DNA of 64,000 nt from Streptomyces spinoverrucosus. GTDB taxonomy: Bacteria; Actinomycetota; Actinomycetes; Streptomycetales; Streptomycetaceae. The notes below the pieces were generated by a model that made no database searches, was not told the origin of the DNA, and saw nothing but the letters and a program-made list of their open reading frames with translations. Of the stretch, positions 9,015 through 16,609 are shown piece by piece (positions within the stretch are counted from its first letter, which is position 1; the number at the start of each line of letters is the position of its first letter). The stretch is from positions 2,852,001 through 2,916,000 of the forward strand of contig NZ_JADPZX010000001.1 in the NCBI RefSeq assembly GCF_015712165.1, in the 5' to 3' direction. The position numbers were made by a program, and so were the translations under genes.

Positions 9015-9647
9015 ATTACCGGCAACCGGCTGACGAGCTGGGCGTTCGCCGACGCCTTTGTCGCCGAGGACGACGCGCTGCACTGGGCCCGTGACCGGGC
9101 CCGGGAGGCAGGGCTGCGCTCGGTGTCGCCCGGCACGGGCGCCGCGCTGCGGTTGCTGGCCGCCTCCGTGGACGCCAAGGCGGTGGCCGAGATCGGCACC
9201 GGCACCGGTGTCTCCGGGATTCATCTGCTGCACGGGATGCGCGCGGACGGCGTGCTGACCACCGTCGACCCCGAGCCGGAGCACCAGCAGTTCGCGCGGC
9301 AGGCCTTCCGAGCGTCCGGGTTCGCCAGCAACCGGGCCCGCTTCATCCCGGGCCGCGCCCTCGACGTGCTGCCCCGGCTCGCGGACGCCGGTTACGACCT
9401 CGTCTTCTGCGACGGTGACCGGCTGGAGGTGCTGGACTACCTCGCTGAATCGTTGCGCCTGCTGCGTCCGGGCGGGCTCGTGGCGTTCGAGGGCGCCTTC
9501 GCCAACGGGCGCACGGTGGACTCGGGACCGCAGCCGACGGAGGTGCTGCGACTGCGGGAGCTGCTGCGCGCGGTGCGCGAGAGCCAGGAGCTGGTGCCGT
9601 CGCTGCTGCCGGTGGGCGACGGGCTGCTGTGCGCGGTCAAGCGGTGA
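9015..9647 (+). CDS. Class I SAM-dependent O-methyltransferase (probable ATT start)
   Basis: Predicted cytosolic methyltransferase of the catechol O-methyltransferase-like family (210 residues) with SAM motif EIGTGTG (59-65) and acidic motif VDPEPE; substrate unknown. The mycobacterial gene next to sigE (Rv1220c, recollection) has the same features and N-terminal length. Between the in-frame stop at 8934 and position 9123 there is no ATG, GTG or TTG, yet the conserved region (SWAFADAFVAEDD) begins at about 9036. The best start is ATT at 9015, with AGGAGAGG ending four bases upstream; CTG at 9030 is an alternative. Starting at GTG 9123 would remove 36 residues that belong to the fold. Confidence 0.85.
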   Translation: MTGNRLTSWAFADAFVAEDDALHWARDRAREAGLRSVSPGTGAALRLLAASVDAKAVAEIGTGTGVSGIHLLHGMRADGVLTTVDPEPEHQQFARQAFRASGFASNRARFIPGRALDVLPRLADAGYDLVFCDGDRLEVLDYLAESLRLLRPGGLVAFEGAFANGRTVDSGPQPTEVLRLRELLRAVRESQELVPSLLPVGDGLLCAVKR

Positions 9648-9690
9648 CTCCCGCTGAAGTGGCGACTCCTGCTCAGCGGAGCTGAGCAAA

Positions 9691-9728
9691 CAGCCGCCCC
9701 GGCACCGGATGCGGTGCCGGGGCGGCTG
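9691..9728. terminator. Bidirectional terminator
   Basis: Perfect 16-bp stem CAGCCGCCCCGGCACC / GGTGCCGGGGCGGCTG with a 6-nt loop between convergent genes ending at 9647 and 9751. Confidence 0.88.
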
Positions 9729-9750
9729 AAAGGGTATGGTCGCCCGCGGG

Positions 9751-9918
9751 TCAGCCCACGACCTTCTTGAGGGCGTCGCCGAGCGCGTCGGCCTCGTCCG
9801 GGGTCAGCTCGACGACGAGCCGACCGCCGCCTTCGAGCGGAACGCGCATGACGATGCCCCGCCCCTCCTTGGTCACCTCGAGCGGGCCGTCACCCGTCCG
9901 CGGCTTCATGGCCGCCAT
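9751..9918 (-). CDS. DUF3117 small protein
   Basis: A 55-residue protein starting MAAMKPRTGDGPLEVTKEGR, a highly conserved actinobacterial family of unknown function. Charged and compact, with no membrane segment. The ATG at 9918 has AGGAAGGGG six bases upstream; the longer frame to 10020 is not coding-like. In mycobacteria (Rv1211) it also sits close to tagA and the sigE locus (recollection). Confidence 0.92.
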   Translation of the reverse strand: MAAMKPRTGDGPLEVTKEGRGIVMRVPLEGGGRLVVELTPDEADALGDALKKVVG

Positions 9919-10235
9919 GCTCGTTCCCCTTCCTGAAAACCAGCTCATCGTCAAAGCCGACGGCCCGCTGAAGGGCACGCGCGGTCCTGAAGGCAGACAC
10001 GCGACACCGGCATCGAACACATTGCTTCCAAGCCATTATCCCGCATCTCACGACCCGATGACCAACATCAGTCGGCATCGCTTGGGCAACGCGCGCGAGC
10101 AAAACCACTCAATTCGGCGATGTGGCTGCGATACTGCGCAGCCGCACAGACTTCCGCCCACCGGAAACCCACCCGAATTCTTTGACGCAGCTCACACGGA
10201 CGCTCGGGGCCGTTGTCAGTGATCTCCGTCATGCT

Positions 10236-10265
10236 GTCCTCAGACAGGACGTACCGACCGGTACG
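10236..10265. promoter_or_regulatory. Two adjacent palindromes, candidate operator of the crotonase gene
   Basis: GTCCT-N5-AGGAC (10236-10250) abuts CGTACC-GACC-GGTACG (10250-10265), 31 bases before the ATG at 10297. The second is the kind of site TetR-family repressors bind (ACCGACCGGT core). The remaining part of the 378-bp gap from 9919 is comparatively AT-rich, has a TTGACG at 10182-10187 and no gene that I can see. Confidence 0.5.
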
Positions 10266-10296
10266 CCCCAAGCCGCCGACCCGGAGGGGATACGCC

Positions 10297-11100
10297 ATGG
10301 CCGACACCGTGCTCTACGAGGTGAACGACGGGCTCGCGACGATCACGCTGAACCGCCCCGAGGCGATGAACGCGCTGAACATCGAGGCCAAGGTCGCCCT
10401 CCGGGACGCGGTCCAGTCCGCGGCGGCCGACGACGCCGTCCGGGCGGTGCTGCTGACCGCGGCCGGTGACCGGGCGTTCTGCGTGGGCCAGGACCTCAAG
10501 GAGCACATCGGACTGCTGGCCGCCGACCGGGAGGCGGGCGAGGGGCAGACTATGAGCACCGTGCGTGAGCACTACAACCCGATCGTGCGGGCGCTGACCG
10601 ACATGGCGAAGCCGGTGGTCGCGGGCGTGAACGGGGTCGCCGCCGGGGCCGGTTTCGGCTTCGCGCTCGCCGCGGACTACCGGGTCGTGGCGGACACGGC
10701 GGCGTTCAACACGTCGTTCGCGGGCGTCGCGCTGACCGCCGACTCCGGTGTCTCCTGGACGCTGCCGCGCGTGGTCGGACCCGGGCGCGCCACCGATCTG
10801 CTGCTCTTCCCGCGCAGTGTCAAGGCGCAGGAGTCGTACGAGCTGGGCATCGCGAACCGGGTCGTGCCGGCGGCGGAGCTGCGGGCGGAGGCCGAGCAGG
10901 TGGCTCGCTCGCTGGCCGAGGGGCCGACGGTGGCGTACGCGGCGATCAAGGAGGCCGTGGCGTACGGGCTCAGCCACTCCCTGGCCGAGACGCTCCAGAA
11001 GGAGGACGAGCTCCAGGCGCGGGCGGGGGCGTCGGAGGACCACGGGATCGCGGTGCAGGCGTTCGTGAACAAGGAGAAGCCGAAGTACCTGGGGCGCTGA
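10297..11100 (+). CDS. Enoyl-CoA hydratase/isomerase family protein, PaaG-like
   Basis: Crotonase-fold protein of 267 residues. The oxyanion-hole segments are present (AFCVGQDLKEH and GVAAGAGFGFALAAD). The two catalytic glutamates of true enoyl-CoA hydratases are missing at the expected places (GAGFG where GGGCE is usual; NTSFAGVALTAD in the second position). An aspartate in LTADSGVSW lines up with the catalytic Asp of PaaG-type isomerases, so isomerase activity on an acyl- or aryl-CoA is more likely than plain hydration. The ATG at 10297 has GGAGGGG upstream; the longer frame from 10213 would run through the palindromes. The gene stands alone. Confidence 0.88.
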   Translation: MADTVLYEVNDGLATITLNRPEAMNALNIEAKVALRDAVQSAAADDAVRAVLLTAAGDRAFCVGQDLKEHIGLLAADREAGEGQTMSTVREHYNPIVRALTDMAKPVVAGVNGVAAGAGFGFALAADYRVVADTAAFNTSFAGVALTADSGVSWTLPRVVGPGRATDLLLFPRSVKAQESYELGIANRVVPAAELRAEAEQVARSLAEGPTVAYAAIKEAVAYGLSHSLAETLQKEDELQARAGASEDHGIAVQAFVNKEKPKYLGR

Positions 11101-11148
11101 GCCGGGTCCGGCCGCCGATTTCCTGCGGCCTGATCCAAACGACAGGCC

Positions 11149-11736
11149 CTAGCCGACGCGGCGTGCGGCGCAGTCCGCCAGGTGGTCGTTGACCAGGCCG
11201 CATGCCTGCATCAGTGCGTACGCCGTCGTCGGACCCACGAAGCGCAGGCCCCGTTTCTTCAGGGCCTTGGACAGGGCCGTCGACTCCGGGGTGACCGCGG
11301 GGACGTCGGCGATGGTCTTGGGGACCGGGCGGGTGGCCGGGTCGGGGGCGTGCGACCAGATCAGGTCGTCCAGCTCGCCCGGCGCCCAGTCAGCCAGCGC
11401 GCGGGCGTTGGCGAGGGTGGCGTCGATCTTCGCGCGGTTGCGGATGATGCGGACATCGGTGAGGAGGCGGTCGCGGTCGGCGTCCGTGAAGGTGGCGACC
11501 GTGGCGATCTTGAAGTCGGCGAAGGCGGCGCGGAAGCCGGGGCGGCGGCGCAGGATGGTGATCCAGGACAGCCCGGACTGGAAGGCCTCCAGGGCCAGCC
11601 GTTCGAACAGCGCGTCGTCGCCGTGGACCGGGCGGCCCCACTCCTCGTCGTGGTACGTCACGTAGTCCGGCGTCGACAGGGCCCAGGGGCAGCGCAGCGC
11701 GCCGTCGGGGCCTGCCAGGGGGGTGCCGTCGCTCAC
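11149..11736 (-). CDS. tag: DNA-3-methyladenine glycosylase I
   Basis: Base-excision repair enzyme that removes 3-methyladenine. The 195-residue protein matches the TAG family: zinc ligands C16, H29, H185 and C189 (LVNDHLADC), the substrate-pocket Glu50 and Trp58 in LEAFQSGLSW, and the family start RCPWA. The GTG start at 11736 overlaps the stop of the DivIVA-domain gene as GTGA, so the two are coupled; AGAGGA lies eight bases upstream. This pairing is shared with mycobacteria (Rv1209-Rv1210, recollection). Confidence 0.95.
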   Translation of the reverse strand: MSDGTPLAGPDGALRCPWALSTPDYVTYHDEEWGRPVHGDDALFERLALEAFQSGLSWITILRRRPGFRAAFADFKIATVATFTDADRDRLLTDVRIIRNRAKIDATLANARALADWAPGELDDLIWSHAPDPATRPVPKTIADVPAVTPESTALSKALKKRGLRFVGPTTAYALMQACGLVNDHLADCAARRVG

Positions 11737-12086
11737 CGCTGGTCCTCTTCCTGGCCGGTCCTGTCCGTGGAGACGCGGGCCTCGGCCTGGACGCCGGCCA
11801 GGGCGGACTCCAGGTCGGCGATCCGGGCGTCGCGCTCGGCGAGCTCGGCGGCGATGCGGTTGAGGGCGTCGTCGACGTCGGACATGCGGTAGCCACGGGC
11901 GGCGAGCGGGAAGCGCAGGGTGTCGATGTCCGTGCGGCCGACCGGGCGGTCCAAGGGCAGCGGGTCCTGCAGCCGCTCGGGCGCGGCCTCGGGCAGCGGG
12001 CCGTGCTCACCGCCGCCGACCACCGCGAGGGTCACCGCGGCGACCACGACGGCGAGGGCGACGACCAGGAAGAAGAACATAACCAT
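11733..12086 (-). CDS. Membrane protein with short DivIVA-like domain
   Basis: A 117-residue protein with an N-terminal membrane helix (FFFLVVALAVVVAAVTLAVV) and a C-terminal segment of DivIVA type (FPLAARGYRMSDVDDALNRI) followed by a short coiled coil. The role is unknown; DivIVA segments sense membrane curvature in the pole and septum proteins where they are studied. The ATG at 12086 has GGGGA eight bases upstream. It is transcribed divergently from the folP-like gene and coupled to tag. Confidence 0.82.
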   Translation of the reverse strand: MVMFFFLVVALAVVVAAVTLAVVGGGEHGPLPEAAPERLQDPLPLDRPVGRTDIDTLRFPLAARGYRMSDVDDALNRIAAELAERDARIADLESALAGVQAEARVSTDRTGQEEDQR

Positions 12087-12241
12087 CGCTGAGGTCCCCA
12101 CACGGAGTGTGACGGCATACGTGTGGCGCACGCCGACGTCGAATGTGTCAGGGTCCGATCGTGCCATGCGAGTCTGACAGTTAGGGTCGCAGGCGGTCGC
12201 AAAGGCCCAGGACCAGGACGGACGAGGAGAGGTCACAGGGG

Positions 12242-13102
12242 ATGCTCAGGCTGGGCAGGCGGGAGTTCGACCCGCGCGAGCCGGTGATCATGGCGATCGT
12301 GAACCGGACCCCGGACTCCTTCTACGACCAGGGGGCCACGTTCCGCGACGAGCCCGCGCTGGCACGGGTGGAGCAGGCGGTGGCGGAGGGGGCCGCGATC
12401 ATCGACATCGGCGGGGTCAAGGCGGGGCCCGGCGAGGAGGTGACCGCCGAGGAGGAGGCGCGGCGGACGGTGGGGTTCGTGGCGGAGGTGCGGCGGCGGT
12501 TCCCGGAGGTGATCATCAGTGTGGACACCTGGCGGCACGAGGTCGGGGAGGCCGTGTGCGAGGCCGGGGCGGATCTGCTGAACGACGCGTGGGGTGGGGT
12601 GGATCCGCGGCTGGCGGAGGTCGCCGCGCGGTACGGGGTGGGGCTTGTGTGTACGCACGCGGGGGGCGCCGAGCCGCGTACGCGGCCGCACCGGGTGACG
12701 TACGACGACGTCATGGCGGACATTCTGCGGGTGACGCTCGGGCTGGCTGAGCGGGCGGTGTCGTTGGGGGTGCCTCGGGAGTCGGTGCTGATCGATCCCG
12801 GGCACGACTTCGGGAAGAACACGCGGCACAGTCTGGAGGCGACTCGGCGGCTCGGGGAGATGGTCGAGACGGGGTGGCCGGTGCTGGTGTCGCTGTCGAA
12901 CAAGGACTTCGTCGGGGAGAGCCTGGACAAGCCGGTGAAGGAGCGGGTGGTCGGTACGTTGGCCACGACCGCGGTGTCCGCGTGGTTGGGGGCGCAGGTG
13001 TACCGGGTGCATGAGGTGGCGGAGACTCGGCAGGTGCTGGAGATGGTGTCGGCGATCGCGGGGTGGCGCGAGCCGACGGTCGCACGGCGGGGGCTGGCCT
13101 GA
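12242..13102 (+). CDS. FolP2-type dihydropteroate synthase paralogue
   Basis: A 286-residue TIM-barrel protein of the DHPS family. Conserved pterin-site elements remain (SVDTWR, LLNDAWGG, LIDPGHDFGKN, SNKDFVG, YRVHE), but loop 1 reads NRTPDSFYD instead of NVTPDSFSD and loop 2 reads GGVKAGPG instead of the usual GGESTRPG. These changes mark the actinobacterial FolP2 group, whose mycobacterial member (Rv1207) is not the housekeeping folate enzyme. True DHPS activity is therefore doubtful. ATG with GAGGAGAGG upstream. Neighbours are the DivIVA/tag pair and the LOG gene. Confidence 0.88.
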   Translation: MLRLGRREFDPREPVIMAIVNRTPDSFYDQGATFRDEPALARVEQAVAEGAAIIDIGGVKAGPGEEVTAEEEARRTVGFVAEVRRRFPEVIISVDTWRHEVGEAVCEAGADLLNDAWGGVDPRLAEVAARYGVGLVCTHAGGAEPRTRPHRVTYDDVMADILRVTLGLAERAVSLGVPRESVLIDPGHDFGKNTRHSLEATRRLGEMVETGWPVLVSLSNKDFVGESLDKPVKERVVGTLATTAVSAWLGAQVYRVHEVAETRQVLEMVSAIAGWREPTVARRGLA

Positions 13103-13108
13103 CACCTT

Positions 13109-13137
13109 CGCCCGTCCGGCGTTTGAGGACGAGGCCG
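13109..13137. repeat. Common Streptomyces intergenic motif
   Basis: CCCGTCCGGCGTTTGAGGAC, a short sequence I recall as very frequent downstream of Streptomyces genes, lies just after the folP-like stop and before a terminator hairpin. Confidence 0.45.
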
Positions 13138-13157
13138 TTCAGGCCGAGGCGGGGGAG

Positions 13158-13177
13158 CCGGGGGCGGCAGCCCCCGG
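13158..13177. terminator. Hairpin between convergent folP-like and LOG genes
   Basis: 8-bp perfect stem CCGGGGGC / GCCCCCGG with loop GGCA. Confidence 0.65.
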
Positions 13178-13243
13178 GGCGGTCACCCCGGCGCCGGTGC
13201 ACACGCTCACGCCGGGTGACTCAAGGCCCGTTCAAGCCCAGCG

Positions 13244-14002
13244 CTAGCGTCCCGCCTCCTTCGACACCAACGCCACCGCCTCGTCCACGTCGTCCGTCAC
13301 GTGGAACAGCTGGAGATCCTTCTCCGCCGCCTTGCCCTGGGCGATCAGCGTGTTGCGGAGCCAGTCGATCAGGCCGCCCCAGTAGTCGGTGCCGAAGAGG
13401 ACGATGGGGAAGCGGGTGACCTTCTGGGTCTGGACCAGGGTCAGGGCCTCGAAGAGTTCGTCCAGGGTGCCGAGGCCGCCGGGCAGGACCACGAACCCCT
13501 GCGCGTACTTGACGAACATCATCTTGCGGACGAAGAAGTAGCGGAAGTTCAGGCCGATGTCGACATAGGGGTTGAGGCCCTGCTCGAAGGGCAGCTCGAT
13601 GCCCAGGCCGACCGAGATGCCGCCCGCCTCGCACGCGCCCTTGTTGGCCGCCTCCATCGCCCCGGGGCCGCCGCCGGTGATGACCGCGAAGCCCGCCTCC
13701 ACCAGGCCTCGGCCGAGGCGGACGCCGATGTCGTACTCGGCGGACTCCACCGGCGTACGGGCGGAGCCGAACACGCTGATGGCGGGCGGGAGCTCGGCGA
13801 GTGTGCCGAAGCCCTCGATGAACTCCGACTGGATGCGCAGCACACGCCACGGGTCGGTGTGGACCCAGTCCGACGGGCCGCCCGCGTCCAGCAGACGCTG
13901 GTCCGTCGTGCTCGCCGTCACCTGGCTCCGCCGACGGAGGACCGGGCCGAGGCGCTGCTCCTCCGGCGGCTGCTTCTTGCCCTCAGGGTTGCCGGTGGCC
14001 AT
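13244..14002 (-). CDS. LOG family protein (TIGR00730), cytokinin riboside phosphoribohydrolase-like
   Basis: Rossmann-fold protein of 252 residues with both family signatures: GGGPGAMEAANKGA (111-124) and PGGLGTLDE (174-182). Family members release the base from nucleoside monophosphates; the bacterial substrate is not certain. A disordered basic N-terminus (1-50) precedes the fold. ATG at 14002 with GGAGGGAG upstream. It is downstream of dapE but separated by an intrinsic terminator, so it probably has its own promoter. Confidence 0.93.
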   Translation of the reverse strand: MATGNPEGKKQPPEEQRLGPVLRRRSQVTASTTDQRLLDAGGPSDWVHTDPWRVLRIQSEFIEGFGTLAELPPAISVFGSARTPVESAEYDIGVRLGRGLVEAGFAVITGGGPGAMEAANKGACEAGGISVGLGIELPFEQGLNPYVDIGLNFRYFFVRKMMFVKYAQGFVVLPGGLGTLDELFEALTLVQTQKVTRFPIVLFGTDYWGGLIDWLRNTLIAQGKAAEKDLQLFHVTDDVDEAVALVSKEAGR

Positions 14003-14084
14003 GTGCGCTCCCTCCGCTTGCGGGGTGTTTCCACCTCAGCGTAGATCCACGCCGGTTACGGAGGGGGTACATGTGCATGTCTGC

Positions 14085-14117
14085 AAAAAAAGCGCCCGCG
14101 CGTAGGGCCACCGCGCG
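14085..14117 (-). terminator. Rho-independent terminator of dapE
   Basis: On the minus strand a CGCGCG / CGCGCG stem with a 9-nt loop is followed by seven T residues (14091-14085), beginning five bases after the dapE stop. A T7 run is rare in this GC-rich sequence, which makes this a canonical intrinsic terminator. Confidence 0.8.
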
Positions 14118-14121
14118 CCCG

Positions 14122-15201
14122 TCACGCCGTCAGCCAGGCCCGCAGCCGCTCCTCCCCCGCCAGGATCTTCGCCGTCTCCACCCGCTCGTCCCGCTTGTGC
14201 GCCAAGTGCGGGTTGCCGGGGCCGTAGTTGACCGCCGGGACGCCCAACGCCGAGAAACGCGACACGTCGGTCCAGCCGTACTTGGGCTGCGGGATGCCGC
14301 CCACCGCCTCGATGAAGGCCGCCGCGGCCGGGTGGGACAGGCCGGGCAGCGCGCCCGGGCTGTGGTCGTCGACGACGAAGTCGGTCACGCCGCAGTCCGC
14401 GAACACCTCACGGACGTGGGCGATCGCCTCCTCCTCCGTACGGTCCGGGGCGTAGCGGAAGTTGACCGTGACGACACACTCGTCGGGGATGACATTTCCG
14501 GCCACACCGCCCGAAATGCGCACCGCGTTCAGGCCCTCGCGGTACTCCAGGCCGTCGATCACCGGGTAGCGGGGCTGGTACGAGGCCAACCGCTCCAGAA
14601 TGGGCGCCGCCGCGTGGATCGCGTTCGAGCCCATCCAGCCGCGCGCCGAGTGCGCCCGCTCGCCGCTCGTCTTCAGCAGCACACGCAGGGTGCCCTGGCA
14701 GCCGCCCTCGACCTGGCCGTCGGACGGCTCCAGCAGCACCGCGAAGTCGCCCTGGAGCCACTCCGGGTGCGCCTCGGCGACGTGCCTGAGGCCGTTGAGG
14801 TCGGCGGCGACCTCCTCGTTGTCGTAGAAGACGAAGGTCAGGTCGCGGTTGGGGGCCGGGACCGTGGCCGCGATCCGCAGCTGCACCGCGACGCCCGCCT
14901 TCATGTCGCAGGTGCCGCAGCCCCACAACACCCCGTCCTCGTCCAGCCGGGACGGCACGTTGTCGGCGATCGGCACCGTGTCGATGTGCCCGGCGAGGAT
15001 CACCCGCTGCGACCGGCCCAGGTCGGTGCGGGCGACGACGTTGTTGCCGTAGCGGTCGACCGTGAGGTGCGGCAGGGCGCGCAGCGCGTTCTCGATCGCG
15101 TCCGCGAGGGGCTTCTCGCTGCCGCTCTCGGACGGGAAGTCGACGAGCTGGGCGGTGAGCCGGGCGGCGTCCAGGGTGAGGTCAAGCGGGGAGTCGGCCA
15201 T
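14122..15201 (-). CDS. dapE: Succinyl-diaminopimelate desuccinylase
   Basis: Zinc M20 amidohydrolase that makes LL-diaminopimelate in the succinylase route to lysine and peptidoglycan. 359 residues; metal and catalytic residues visible: H72 and D74 (GHIDT), D99 (GTCDMKAG), E129-E130 (YDNEE) and a C-terminal histidine (NPHLAHKRDE); the dimerisation domain is present (ERAHSARGWMGSNAIH). The ATG at 15201 lacks a good SD and has TAGGGT seven nucleotides upstream, so leaderless translation is likely. The partner enzyme DapC is encoded 2 kb away on the same strand. Confidence 0.95.
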   Translation of the reverse strand: MADSPLDLTLDAARLTAQLVDFPSESGSEKPLADAIENALRALPHLTVDRYGNNVVARTDLGRSQRVILAGHIDTVPIADNVPSRLDEDGVLWGCGTCDMKAGVAVQLRIAATVPAPNRDLTFVFYDNEEVAADLNGLRHVAEAHPEWLQGDFAVLLEPSDGQVEGGCQGTLRVLLKTSGERAHSARGWMGSNAIHAAAPILERLASYQPRYPVIDGLEYREGLNAVRISGGVAGNVIPDECVVTVNFRYAPDRTEEEAIAHVREVFADCGVTDFVVDDHSPGALPGLSHPAAAAFIEAVGGIPQPKYGWTDVSRFSALGVPAVNYGPGNPHLAHKRDERVETAKILAGEERLRAWLTA

Positions 15202-15207
15202 ACGCCG

Positions 15208-15213
15208 ACCCTA
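15208..15213 (-). promoter_or_regulatory. -10 box for leaderless dapE
   Basis: TAGGGT on the minus strand, separated from the dapE ATG by six bases (CGGCGT). No SD is visible. Confidence 0.5.
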
Positions 15214-15285
15214 GCGCCCCTGACCCGCACTTCCCCGACCTGGGATTCTTTCCACACCCGGCCCCGCTCACTCCGTACTCTCCAG

Positions 15286-15291
15286 TACCTT
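15286..15291 (+). promoter_or_regulatory. -10 box for leaderless lysozyme-like gene
   Basis: TACCTT followed by six bases and the GTG at 15298; no SD is visible. It is back to back with the dapE promoter. Confidence 0.45.
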
Positions 15292-15297
15292 GTACGC

Positions 15298-16275
15298 GTG
15301 CCAGAGCCGTCCCCTACTCTCCAGCGTCGTGGCCGCCTCCTCCGTGTCGGGGCGGCCTTCGTCGTCCTGCTCGCGGTCGCGGGCTATCTCGCGGTGCAGT
15401 ACATCACCGGAGGCACCGGCGGCCCGGGATGCCGGGTCGTCTCGGCCGACGGCGACGGAGCGACGTACGAGTTCACCCCCGAACAGGCCGTCAACGCCGC
15501 CACGATCACCGCCGTCGGCACCGCCCGCGGCCTGCCCGAACGGGCCGTCACCATCGCCCTCGCGACCGCCCTGCAGGAGTCCGCGCTGCGCAACATCAGC
15601 CACGGCGACCGCGACTCCCTCGGCCTGTTCCAGCAGCGGCCCTCGCAGGGCTGGGGCACCGAGGAGCAGATCATGGACCCGATCTACTCGGCGGGCATGT
15701 TCTACGACCATCTGGTCGAGGTCCCCGGCTACACCCGGCTGCCCCTCACCGTCGCCGCCCAGCGCGTGCAGCGCAGCGGTTTCCCGCAGGCGTACGCCAA
15801 GCACGAGCCCGACGCCACCCTGCTCGCCGCCGCCCTCACCGGCCGCGCGGCGGCCACGCTGACCTGCGAGGGCCGGCCGGGCGCGACGGCGACCGCCGGT
15901 CCGGACGCGGTGCGCTCCGCGCTCGTGCGGGACTTCGGGCGGGACGCCGTGCAGCAGGCCGGCGCCGAGGTGGGCGCCACCACCCCTGCTCCGACGCCGA
16001 GCCTGGTCACCGAGACCAGCGGGCGGACGGTGACCGTGCCCGTCGCCGAGGACACCGACGGGCGCGGCTCCCAGGAGCGCGGCTGGCAGCTCGCGCACTG
16101 GGCCGTGGCCAACGCCTCCGCGCTGCACATCGAACGGGTCTCGTACGCCGGCCGGGAGTGGGTCGCCGGGCACACCGACAGCCGGTGGCGTGCCGCGGCG
16201 GGGGACGCGAGCAACGGGGATCGGGCGGAGAGCGCGGGAGCCGCGAACGCCGTCCGAATTGTCACTGCTCAGTAG
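15298..16275 (+). CDS. Membrane-anchored protein with lysozyme-like domain
   Basis: A 325-residue protein with an N-terminal signal anchor (about 14-35, VGAAFVVLLAVAGYLAVQY) and an extracytoplasmic domain with the lytic transglycosylase-like pattern ALQESALRNI (candidate catalytic E94) ... DSLGLFQQRPSQGWG. Relatives are sometimes labelled heavy metal transporter, which nothing in the sequence supports. A peptidoglycan role is inferred from the motif only. The GTG start at 15298 is preceded by a -10 box and no SD; the upstream open frame is antisense to dapE and not used. Confidence 0.75.
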   Translation: MPEPSPTLQRRGRLLRVGAAFVVLLAVAGYLAVQYITGGTGGPGCRVVSADGDGATYEFTPEQAVNAATITAVGTARGLPERAVTIALATALQESALRNISHGDRDSLGLFQQRPSQGWGTEEQIMDPIYSAGMFYDHLVEVPGYTRLPLTVAAQRVQRSGFPQAYAKHEPDATLLAAALTGRAAATLTCEGRPGATATAGPDAVRSALVRDFGRDAVQQAGAEVGATTPAPTPSLVTETSGRTVTVPVAEDTDGRGSQERGWQLAHWAVANASALHIERVSYAGREWVAGHTDSRWRAAAGDASNGDRAESAGAANAVRIVTAQ

Positions 16276-16609
16276 TGCGAGCGGTCACTCCCACGGGTTA
16301 CGTCCGTCCACTCGCGGCGACGGGGTGCTCAGGTTTTCGTGACCTCACCCTCGTATGCGTCAAAGCCCTTGGGACCACGGGGCTGTAAGGATTCGGCGGA
16401 CTTTCGGACCGGGTGTTCTTTGCCCGATTTTATCCGTAGCCGATAATGCGACACATTGCCAAGTCTTTACGTTGGCGCACCGCAACCTTCGCGGGCTTCG
16501 AGCGGTAGTCACTGCGTCCGAGCCCGGTGAGCGAGACCGCGACCGACATCGCGGGTCGACTCCCGGGCACGGCTGAATACTTCACCGTTCTCTCCGTCGA
16601 AGGAGCACC
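16276..16609 (+). promoter_or_regulatory. 334-bp intergenic region with candidate promoter and long leader
   Basis: TTGCCC (16420-16425), 16 bases, GATAAT (16442-16447) is a plausible promoter for the small secreted protein. It would give a leader of about 155 nt that contains several G/C-rich inverted segments (16490-16570). I see no gene and no known riboswitch signature here. Confidence 0.4.

Noticed and set aside
16448..16609. Riboswitch in the leader of the secreted-protein gene
   Set aside because: The length and structure are suggestive, but I find no signature of c-di-AMP, cobalamin, TPP or other known classes.
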